This document shows positions 1 to 5,193 of a stretch of 5,321 bases of DNA, one piece after another. Each line of letters opens with the position of its first letter. The first letter of the stretch is position 1. Position numbers and translations under genes: made by a program. Under the pieces are notes generated by a model. That model made no database searches. It was not told the DNA's origin and worked only from the letters and a program-made list of their open reading frames with translations. Source of the DNA: Desulfobulbaceae bacterium (GTDB lineage: Bacteria > Desulfobacterota > Desulfobulbia > Desulfobulbales > Desulfocapsaceae); the NCBI GenBank assembly GCA_030632405.1, contig DAOVUU010000218.1, positions 1 through 5,321 of the forward strand, in the 5' to 3' direction.

Positions 1-50
1 CGAGAATCAATCACCTTATTATCCAAATGACCGCAATATGGACATTTCAT
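1..50 (-). CDS. nrdR: Transcriptional repressor NrdR, N-terminal fragment (cut by window edge)
   Basis: Only the first 16 codons are in the window. Translating from the ATG at 48-50 gives MKCPYCGHLDNKVIDS, which matches the start of NrdR. The family opens with a Cys-x-x-Cys pair of a zinc ribbon (here C3 and C6) followed by a conserved 'KVIDSR' stretch. NrdR is a cytoplasmic zinc-finger/ATP-cone repressor that senses nucleotide status and shuts down ribonucleotide reductase genes; the ATP-cone lies beyond the edge and cannot be checked. A strong Shine-Dalgarno GGAGG (57-61) sits 6 bases before the ATG. The gene follows rpiB on the same strand, but a terminator hairpin lies only about 20 bases before the ribosome binding site and start, so it probably depends on readthrough or on a promoter overlapping the hairpin. 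The identification rests on a short but very characteristic peptide. Confidence 0.88.
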   Translation of the reverse strand, partial: MKCPYCGHLDNKVIDS

Positions 51-69
51 AGTTATCCTCCCATTAATT

Positions 70-105
70 CAAATAAAAAAACCGATATCGCATACGCAAT
101 ATCGG
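70..105 (-). terminator. Rho-independent terminator between rpiB and nrdR
   Basis: On the minus strand a stem CCGATATTGC / GCGATATCGG (82-105) closes 9 of 10 base pairs, with one mismatch and a 4-base loop. It is followed directly by a seven-T run and then ATTTG (81 down to 70). This is the classic intrinsic terminator form for transcripts leaving rpiB. The plus strand also has a T-rich run (108-118) after the same stem, two bases removed, so the structure could act in both directions; no plus-strand gene is visible to need it. Its closeness to the nrdR start makes an attenuator role possible (inference). Confidence 0.85.
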
Positions 106-171
106 CATTTTATTTTTTAGATACCTTACTCCTGAAAATCTGTCATAAAAAACAAGAAAACAGAAAAGGGG

Positions 172-200
172 TTTTAAGTTAGAACACAGAACACAGTCAA
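172..200 (-). promoter_or_regulatory. Weak candidate promoter upstream of nrdR
   Basis: Minus strand TTGACT (195-200) fits five of six -35 positions. It is followed after 17 bases by TTAAAA (172-177), which matches the -10 consensus at only three of six positions. It lies just past the rpiB stop and would give a leader that contains the terminator hairpin before nrdR. The -10 is poor, so this is only a candidate; no NrdR-box pair was recognised here. Confidence 0.22.
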
Positions 201-207
201 AAAAGTT

Positions 208-636
208 TCATTTGCTGAATTTGTCGATTCTTCTCTGATGTCTGCCTCCCTCAAATTCGCTCCTCAGCCAGGTCTGCACAATTATCAACGCCAGCTCTTT
301 ATCGATTACTCTACCACCGAGGCAGAGCACATTGGCATTATTATGCTCCCTGCTCAACGCCGCAGTATACTCGGAATTGCAATTTGCAGCTCTAATTTCG
401 AAGTGCCTGTTGGCGGAAATAGACATGCCGATACCTGTGCCACATATGAGAATTCCCAGTTCACAGGAACCATCTATTATAGATGACACAGCTTTATCTG
501 CAAAATCAGGATAATCGACAGAATCAGTTGATGAACATCCAACATCAATAATATCATATTCGAGGGTAACTAAGAGGTTTTTCACATCCTCTTTCAGCTC
601 AAAACCACCATGATCTGCACCAAGAACTATTTTCAC
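208..636 (-). CDS. rpiB: Ribose-5-phosphate isomerase B (RpiB/LacAB family)
   Basis: A 142-residue protein that interconverts ribose 5-phosphate and ribulose 5-phosphate in the cytoplasmic pentose phosphate pathway. Visible family features in order: N-terminal ADHGG with D8 and H9; YPDFA (42-46); the catalytic thiol C65 in ICGTGIGMSISANR, which includes the phosphate-binding GTGIG loop; H98 in REHNNANVL, the ring-opening histidine; R109; and a basic C-terminal GGRHQRRI. C65 places it in the E. coli-like group, not the glutamate-using mycobacterial type. Full length for the family. The start is GTG (634-636), with Shine-Dalgarno GAGGA at 644-648, 7 bases upstream; no in-frame ATG lies between it and the preceding in-frame stop. 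It starts 26 bases after fabF stops, so it is probably the last gene of that transcript, closed by the terminator at 70-105. An allose-6-phosphate isomerase activity cannot be excluded from sequence alone. Confidence 0.96.
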   Translation of the reverse strand: MKIVLGADHGGFELKEDVKNLLVTLEYDIIDVGCSSTDSVDYPDFADKAVSSIIDGSCELGILICGTGIGMSISANRHFEIRAANCNSEYTAALSREHNNANVLCLGGRVIDKELALIIVQTWLRSEFEGGRHQRRIDKFSK

Positions 637-662
637 CTTATTTTCCTCATCCTGATAAGCTG

Positions 663-1904
663 TCAGCCATCAAAACGCTTCATGGCCACGACAGCATTGG
701 TACCACCGAAACCGAAAGAATTAGAGATTGCAGCTCTGATATTCATTTTCCTGGCCCCATCAGGCACATAATCCAGATCGCACTCTACACTTGGATTTTC
801 AAGATTGATGGTGGGGGGAGCGATTTGATGTTTCAGACTCAAAGCGGTGAAAACAGATTCAATCCCACCGGCGGCACCAAGCATATGGCCTGTCATTGAT
901 TTGGTTGAACTGATAGAAAGAGCTTTTGCATGTTCCTTGAAAACTGTCTTAATGGCCAGGGTTTCGCATTTATCATTAAGCGGTGTTGAAGTCCCGTGGG
1001 CATTTACATAATCAACATCTTCGGGTGCCAACCGGGCATCATCTAAAGCAATCTGCATTGCCCTTGCGCCACCCTCCCCATTCTCAGGTGGAGCCGCGAT
1101 ATGGTACGCGTCACTGCTCAGGCCGTAGCCACAAATCTCAGCGTAAATTTGCGCCCCGCGAGCAACAGCATGTTCGTACTCTTCAAGTACAAGCATACCG
1201 GAGCCTTCGGACATTACAAAACCATCTCGATCTTTATCAAAGGGCCGGGAGGCCTGCTGAGGGGCATCATTTCTTTTTGACAAAGCCTTCATTGATGAAA
1301 ATCCACCTACCCCCAAACCACAGATAACGGCCTCAGCTCCTCCTGTTACAATCATATCGCTACCGCCATACATAATATGGCGATATGACTCTCCTACTGC
1401 ATGAGTCCCTGCCGCACAAGCCGTTGTCAGAGAAAGATTCGGCCCTTTTGCGTTAATCATCATGGAGATATGGCCGGATGGCATATTAGGAATTACCATC
1501 GGGATGAAAAAGGGTGTTATCCTTTTGGGCCCTTTTTCGAGGCTTATCTTATGGTATTTTTCTATTGTCGGTAATCCACCCATCCCACAGCCTGTTATGA
1601 CTCCGACCCTTCCACAATTTTCTTCCGTCACCTCAAAGCCGCTGTCTTTTACTGCCATTTCCGCCGCAGCAAGGCCATATTGAACAAATAAATCAAGATT
1701 TTTGGCCTGCTTTTTTTCAAAAAAATCTTCCGTGTGAAAATCCTTCACTTCTGCTGCGATTTTCACAGCGTAATCACTGGTGTCAAACCGGGTTATCAGA
1801 TCTATTCCACTCACACCTGCACATAAATTATTCCAGCTTTTTTCAACCCCTGTTCCCAGGGGTGTCACCAGACCCAGCCCTGTAACAACTACCCTTCGCT
1901 TCAC
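663..1904 (-). CDS. fabF: 3-oxoacyl-[acyl-carrier-protein] synthase II (KAS II)
   Basis: FabF elongates acyl-ACP by decarboxylative condensation with malonyl-ACP, the chain-extension step of type II fatty acid synthesis. With the GTG start at 1902-1904 the protein is 413 residues and begins (M)KRRVVVTGLGLVTPLG, as expected for the family. Catalytic residues are present: nucleophile C163 in TTACAAGTH, H303 in NAHGTST, K335 in STKSMTGH and H340. The C-terminal glycine loop SFGFGGTN (396-403) includes the gatekeeper-type F399. The open frame extends 11 codons upstream to a TTG, but that extension has no homology to FabF N-termini and would bury the Shine-Dalgarno AGGAG (1913-1917), which is 8 bases before the GTG. 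The gene follows acpP by 86 bases. Its C163-H-H triad separates it from FabH-type synthases; FabB is less likely given the length and the match to FabF. Confidence 0.97.
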   Translation of the reverse strand: MKRRVVVTGLGLVTPLGTGVEKSWNNLCAGVSGIDLITRFDTSDYAVKIAAEVKDFHTEDFFEKKQAKNLDLFVQYGLAAAEMAVKDSGFEVTEENCGRVGVITGCGMGGLPTIEKYHKISLEKGPKRITPFFIPMVIPNMPSGHISMMINAKGPNLSLTTACAAGTHAVGESYRHIMYGGSDMIVTGGAEAVICGLGVGGFSSMKALSKRNDAPQQASRPFDKDRDGFVMSEGSGMLVLEEYEHAVARGAQIYAEICGYGLSSDAYHIAAPPENGEGGARAMQIALDDARLAPEDVDYVNAHGTSTPLNDKCETLAIKTVFKEHAKALSISSTKSMTGHMLGAAGGIESVFTALSLKHQIAPPTINLENPSVECDLDYVPDGARKMNIRAAISNSFGFGGTNAVVAMKRFDG

Positions 1905-1912
1905 TATAATTA

Positions 1913-1917
1913 CTCCT
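1913..1917 (-). promoter_or_regulatory. Shine-Dalgarno deciding the fabF GTG start
   Basis: AGGAG on the minus strand, 8 bases before the GTG at 1902-1904. It lies inside the longer open frame and would be pointless if translation began at the TTG at 1935-1937, so it sets the start 11 codons inside the longest frame. Confidence 0.85.
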
Positions 1918-1990
1918 TTTTTTGCTACTTTTCGCAATCACACAACGCGAACGGGGGATGAAAAATTGTTCTTTGTGTAAAATGCTGATA

Positions 1991-2221
1991 TTACTTCACT
2001 TTATTTACATAGTCGATGGCATCCTTAACTGTGGTAATTCCTTCAGCATCTTCATCAGGAATTTCAATGTCAAAACCTTCTTCCATTGCCATTATCAACT
2101 CAACAAGGTCAAGAGAATCGGCACCCAAATCATCAACAAAAGACGCATTAGCCACTACTTTTTCCTTCTCAACACTTAACTGCTCAACAATTATATCTAT
2201 CATCTCATTTTCAATAGCCAC
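1991..2221 (-). CDS. acpP: Acyl carrier protein
   Basis: A 76-residue acidic protein that carries growing acyl chains on a 4'-phosphopantetheine arm between the fatty acid synthesis enzymes. The attachment serine is S36 in the signature [19 protein letters not shown]. Helix II residues E41, E47 and E48, the usual docking surface for partner enzymes, follow it, and the C-terminal half [19 protein letters not shown] is typical. The start is GTG (2219-2221), giving (M)[14 protein letters not shown], behind Shine-Dalgarno AAGGAG (2229-2234) at 7 bases. An 11-codon upstream extension to another GTG would consist of unrelated basic residues and would read through the ribosome binding site. It lies between fabG and fabF, the common arrangement. 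The 219-base gap before it, with a palindromic repeat, suggests it may have its own promoter. Confidence 0.97.
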   Translation of the reverse strand: MAIENEMIDIIVEQLSVEKEKVVANASFVDDLGADSLDLVELIMAMEEGFDIEIPDEDAEGITTVKDAIDYVNKVK

Positions 2222-2228
2222 TGTAATT

Positions 2229-2234
2229 CTCCTT
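2229..2234 (-). promoter_or_regulatory. Shine-Dalgarno deciding the acpP GTG start
   Basis: AAGGAG on the minus strand, 7 bases before the GTG at 2219-2221. This places the start 11 codons inside the longest open frame and gives the expected ACP length. Confidence 0.87.
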
Positions 2235-2305
2235 AATTTTTTATTCGTTAACACTGATAATACATATTTCTTTAAGACTTTTTTTACTGCCTAATAATCG
2301 AACTA

Positions 2306-2333
2306 TCTATAAAATAGGCGGTAATCTACCCAA
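2306..2333 (-). promoter_or_regulatory. Weak candidate promoter for acpP
   Basis: Minus strand TTGGGT (2328-2333), then 16 bases, then TATAGA (2306-2311), matching sigma-70 consensus at 3/6 and 4/6 positions. It sits between the palindromic repeat and acpP, an AT-rich stretch where a separate acpP-fabF-rpiB promoter would be expected. The match is poor and an A+T-rich gap gives such hits by chance; low confidence. Confidence 0.22.
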
Positions 2334-2345
2334 CCTATCACCTAA

Positions 2346-2436
2346 TTAGTGTTTATCCAGAAACGAGAATTTTTGGGCTACATTTTTCCTGCAACGAAGA
2401 GTTAGATCAAAAAGGCCGTTTCTGGACGGGCACTAA
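2346..2436. repeat. Imperfect palindromic element (MITE-like) between fabG and acpP
   Basis: Two arms face each other. The outer parts (2346-2365 and 2417-2436) pair over 20 positions on the plus strand: 16 Watson-Crick, 3 G-T wobbles and 1 mismatch, including a 9-base perfect core CCAGAAACG / CGTTTCTGG and ends TTAGTG / CACTAA. Pairing resumes further in, after a small internal loop, with TTTTTGGGCTA (2370-2380) against TAGATCAAAAA (2403-2413), leaving a 22-base loop. The element starts only four bases after the fabG stop codon and has no open reading frame. Small size, terminal inverted repeats and TA dinucleotides near both ends resemble a non-autonomous transposable element, but a TA duplication cannot be told apart from the palindrome itself. 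It lacks the T run of an intrinsic terminator. The structure is directly visible; its mobile nature is inference. Confidence 0.7.
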
Positions 2437-2440
2437 CTGA

Positions 2441-3184
2441 CTACATATACATTCCCCCGTTTACATGGAGGCTTTGGCCTGTTACATAACGACCATCTTC
2501 AGAGATCAGATAGGCTACCGCACCTGCAACGTCCTCAGTGTTACCCAGATAGCCAAGTGGAATCTCACTTTTCAGCTGTTCCTTTATATCCTCGTCCAGC
2601 AGATCTGTCATTTCAGTTTGAATATAACCGGGCGCAACACTGTTTACAGTGATATTTCTTGATCCGTATTCCCGGGCCATGGCTTTAGTCAATCCAGTCA
2701 ACCCTGCCTTCGCAGCGGCATAGTTTACCTGGCCTGGATTACCTGCGAACCCGGATACTGAAGAAATGTTAACAATCCGTCCCCACTTCTTCTTCATCAT
2801 CCCTCTGGATGCCACTTTCGAACAGAGAAAAACACCCTTTAAATTGATATCGATAACGGCATCCCAGTCGGCTTCTTTCATCCTTGCCATCAGACCATCT
2901 CTGGTAATACCCGCATTGTTCACCAGGATTTCAACCGGGCCGGCTTCAGCGGCAATATTCTTGAATGCGCCTGTAACTGCAACCGAATCAGACACATCAA
3001 ATTCAACAATTTCTGCTTTACCACCATCTGCCAATATACGTTTCCTAGTTTCAAGAGCAGCTTCTGTCCGGCTCACATAATTGATATACACAACTGCTCC
3101 CATGGAAGCCAGCCTCAAACATATTGACCTGCCTATTCCACGACTGCCCCCTGTCACCACTGCAACTTTTCCATCTAAACTCAT
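2441..3184 (-). CDS. fabG: 3-oxoacyl-[acyl-carrier-protein] reductase
   Basis: A 247-residue short-chain dehydrogenase that uses NADPH to reduce 3-oxoacyl-ACP to 3-hydroxyacyl-ACP. It shows the Rossmann motif TGGSRGIG (11-18), NNAG (89-92), the active-site tetrad N114, S142 (NISSVSG), Y155 and K159 (YAAAK), the PG motif (APGYIQTEM, 184-192), and the C-terminal HVNGGMYM that is typical of FabG. The ATG at 3182-3184 was chosen because it gives the family N-terminus MSLDGKVAVVTGG; a longer frame to a TTG at 3200-3202 adds six residues that overlap the etfA end. It begins one base after the etfA stop, with its ribosome binding site inside etfA, so it is probably co-translated with the ETF genes. 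The acpP and fabF context favours a fatty-acid role; a 3-hydroxyacyl-CoA dehydrogenase role with the neighbouring acyl-CoA dehydrogenase is a possible alternative. Confidence 0.94.
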   Translation of the reverse strand: MSLDGKVAVVTGGSRGIGRSICLRLASMGAVVYINYVSRTEAALETRKRILADGGKAEIVEFDVSDSVAVTGAFKNIAAEAGPVEILVNNAGITRDGLMARMKEADWDAVIDINLKGVFLCSKVASRGMMKKKWGRIVNISSVSGFAGNPGQVNYAAAKAGLTGLTKAMAREYGSRNITVNSVAPGYIQTEMTDLLDEDIKEQLKSEIPLGYLGNTEDVAGAVAYLISEDGRYVTGQSLHVNGGMYM

Positions 3185-3185
3185 G

Positions 3186-4370
3186 TCACCGCCGCTCCTC
3201 AATTTTACTGATCAACTTTGGTATAACTTCAAACAGGTCACCGACAATACCATAATCAGCTATATCAAAAATGGTAGCATTCTCATCTCTGTTGATTGCG
3301 ACAATGGTCTCGGTAGTCTGCATACCGGCAACGTGCTGTATGGCACCGGAAATACCACATGCTATATAGAGTTTTGGAGCAACAGTTTTACCCGTTTGCC
3401 CAACCTGATGAGGGTATGGAATCCACCCGGCATCAACAACCGCTCGAGAAGCAGAAACCTTGGCTGCCACAACTTCTGCCAGCTGATTTATCAGCTCAAA
3501 ACCTTTTGCACTTTCAAGTCCCCTGCCGCCGGAAACAAGAATATCAGCTTCCTGAATATTTACATTCGCCGCCTCTCCAATGACAGTTTCAAGAACTTTC
3601 ACGCGATTCCCGAATAGTTCAGAATTCGGAACTATGTCTACGATTTCACCCTTCCGTGTCGCATCAAAATCGAGTTCTTTCATGACCTTTGGCCGAACAG
3701 TAGACATCTGAGGTCGAGATGATTCACAGACAATTGTAGCCATGATATTTCCGCCAAAGGCCGGGCGGGTCTGCAAAAGAGCCCCATCCTCTTCACGGAT
3801 CTCAAGTTGAGTACAATCAGCAGTCAGTCCGGCGTTCAATGTCGTCGCCACGCCAGGGATAAAAGAACGACCAATAGCTGTAGCTCCTGCAAGTACTATT
3901 TCCGGTTGCTTTTCTTTAATCAGAGTGGTCATTACCGCACAGTAATTTTCATCGGTAAAGAGTTCAAGAGCCGGATGATCGATACGATAAACAGTATCGG
4001 CACCGTGGCCTATAAGCTTTTCGGCAGTACTGCCCGTCCCGTATCCTATAAGAACAGCTGAGAGTTGAGCACCTCTTTTGTCCGCAAGTGTGCGACCAAT
4101 ACCGAGCAGTTCAGTAGAAACCGGTGCAAGCTCTCCATCCCTGTATTCACAATAGACAAACACTCCCGACCAGGCATCAATATCAGTTTTAACAACCTTC
4201 TCGATTTCAAGGCTCAGCGCTTCGACCTCACAAGTCTCAACACAGGCACCACAAAGAGTACAACTCTCCCCGATAACAGCACAGCCGTTTTCAATCTCTA
4301 TAGCACCAAAAGGGCAACTCTCTTCGCAGATGCCGCAGCCAATGCAGAGTTCTTCATTTACATTTAACAT
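3186..4370 (-). CDS. etfA: Electron transfer flavoprotein alpha subunit with N-terminal 2x[4Fe-4S] ferredoxin domain
   Basis: A 394-residue fusion. Residues 1-60 form a bacterial ferredoxin-like domain with two cluster motifs: C9-C12-C15-C19 (CIGCGICEESCP) and C37-C40-C43-C47 (CTLCGACVETCE). The ETF alpha N-terminal domain follows (about 65-250). The FAD-binding C-terminal domain (about 270-394) carries SGGRG (280-284), the HQVGQTGK loop (321-328) and the alpha-subunit signature LYIACGISGAIQH (334-346), with D362 and D378 beyond. The subunit binds FAD and pairs with EtfB to move electrons between an acyl-CoA dehydrogenase and a carrier. Ferredoxin-fused alpha subunits are known from anaerobes, for example CarE of the Acetobacterium caffeyl-CoA reductase. 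The ATG at 4368-4370 lies 2 bases after the etfB stop, with GGAG (4381-4384) inside the end of etfB. The second motif ends Cys-Glu instead of the usual Cys-Pro; all eight cysteines are present. Confidence 0.95.
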   Translation of the reverse strand: MLNVNEELCIGCGICEESCPFGAIEIENGCAVIGESCTLCGACVETCEVEALSLEIEKVVKTDIDAWSGVFVYCEYRDGELAPVSTELLGIGRTLADKRGAQLSAVLIGYGTGSTAEKLIGHGADTVYRIDHPALELFTDENYCAVMTTLIKEKQPEIVLAGATAIGRSFIPGVATTLNAGLTADCTQLEIREEDGALLQTRPAFGGNIMATIVCESSRPQMSTVRPKVMKELDFDATRKGEIVDIVPNSELFGNRVKVLETVIGEAANVNIQEADILVSGGRGLESAKGFELINQLAEVVAAKVSASRAVVDAGWIPYPHQVGQTGKTVAPKLYIACGISGAIQHVAGMQTTETIVAINRDENATIFDIADYGIVGDLFEVIPKLISKIEERR

Positions 4371-4372
4371 AA

Positions 4373-5170
4373 TCAGTGATCTCCGCCAGGCTGAATAAAC
4401 GGGATCAGTTTATCGACAAGCTGTTCTATCTGCTCATCAAGTGTCCCTGTGAATATAGCGCGCCCACCTCGTGCCGGAGGAGGAAAAACATTTACAACCT
4501 GGGTGGGTGAACCGGGTAATCCTATACAATCACTGTCGGCATCAATATCAGCTCCGCTCAATGTTCTGATGACCGCTCTTTTGGCTCTCATTTTCCCTTT
4601 GAGTGAGGGTACTCGAGGCTCATTTATATCTTTTACCACAGAAAGCAGCGCCGGCAGTGCAATTTCGACAACATCATACCCGTCATCCATCATTCTCTCA
4701 ACGACCAGAACTTCTGCACCGGATTCACGAATTTTTTGTACACACGTGGTATATGGAATATCCATCCGCATTGCCAGTCCGGGTCCGACCTGCGCAGTAT
4801 CCCCGTCAATTGCCTGCTTTCCACAGAGGATAAGATCAAAATCTCCTAGTGTTTTTATCGCCTGCTGCAGAGTGTAGGAAGTGGCCCAGGTATCCGCTCC
4901 GGCAAAAGCTCTGTCAGAGATCAAAACCGCCTCATCGGCACCACAACTCAGGGCCAGACGCAACATTTCTTCGGCCTGAGGTGGACCCATGGTAATAACG
5001 ACAACTTCGCCGCCATGAGCTTCTTTCAGTCGCACAGCCTCTTCAAGGGCATGCTGGTCATATGGGTTCATGATAGACTCAACACCTTCTCTGGCCAATG
5101 TATTCGTCTCAGGGTCAAGACGAACATCTTTGGCATCAGGAACCTGCTTAACACATACAATTATCTTCAT
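4373..5170 (-). CDS. etfB: Electron transfer flavoprotein beta subunit
   Basis: A 265-residue partner of EtfA, cytoplasmic. Visible features: N-terminal IVCVKQVPDA (4-13); NPYDQHALEEAVRLK (35-49); the nucleotide-binding loop CGKQAIDGDTAQVGP (116-130); and the beta-subunit signature region around 165-198 (DVVEIALPALLSVVKDIN, then EPRVPSLKGKMRAKR). The 'DGDTAQVG' loop resembles that of anaerobic ETFs that hold a second FAD and can bifurcate electrons, where housekeeping ETFs hold AMP; that assignment is inference and needs structure-guided comparison. The C-terminal PPPARGGRAIFTG (230-242) and the hydrophobic tail fit the arm that docks on EtfA. The ATG at 5168-5170 is 23 bases after the acyl-CoA dehydrogenase stop; the Shine-Dalgarno is poor (GATGAG very close to the start), suggesting translation helped by coupling. 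Gene order acd-etfB-etfA supports a dehydrogenase-ETF complex. Confidence 0.95.
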   Translation of the reverse strand: MKIIVCVKQVPDAKDVRLDPETNTLAREGVESIMNPYDQHALEEAVRLKEAHGGEVVVITMGPPQAEEMLRLALSCGADEAVLISDRAFAGADTWATSYTLQQAIKTLGDFDLILCGKQAIDGDTAQVGPGLAMRMDIPYTTCVQKIRESGAEVLVVERMMDDGYDVVEIALPALLSVVKDINEPRVPSLKGKMRAKRAVIRTLSGADIDADSDCIGLPGSPTQVVNVFPPPARGGRAIFTGTLDEQIEQLVDKLIPFIQPGGDH

Positions 5171-5193
5171 ATACTCATCAAGGATTGTGGAAA

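Noticed and set aside
64..108. Possible 14-residue leader peptide ahead of nrdR (ATG at 106-108, TAA at 64-66)
   Set aside because: It consists almost wholly of the terminator stem and T run, and the only AGGAG is about 20 bases before the ATG, too far to serve it. No run of regulatory codons is present.
1905..1937. Upstream TTG start extending FabF by 11 residues
   Set aside because: The extension reads through the Shine-Dalgarno at 1913-1917, is unlike FabF N-termini, and breaks the match to the 413-residue family length.
1940..1978. Inverted repeat ACACAA / TTGTGT in the fabF-acpP gap
   Set aside because: Arms of only 6 bases with 27 bases between them; easily chance in an 86-base gap, and no T run follows on the minus strand.
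2222..2254. Upstream GTG start extending AcpP by 11 residues
   Set aside because: It contains the Shine-Dalgarno of the real start, is basic in an acidic protein, and has no ribosome binding site of its own.
2289..2319. Short inverted repeat GCCTA / TAGGC upstream of acpP
   Set aside because: A five-base stem with a 21-base AT-rich loop; on the transcribed strand it is followed by A residues instead of T, so it is neither a terminator nor a convincing operator.
2346..2436. Reading the fabG-acpP palindrome as an intrinsic terminator
   Set aside because: On the minus strand the stem is followed by mixed sequence with no T run, and on the plus strand it is followed directly by the fabG 3' end.
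3081..3617. Plus-strand open frame of 178 codons crossing the etfA/fabG junction
   Set aside because: It lies antisense to two well-supported genes, its product has no recognisable motif, and it has no ribosome binding site of note. The same holds for the other plus-strand frames.
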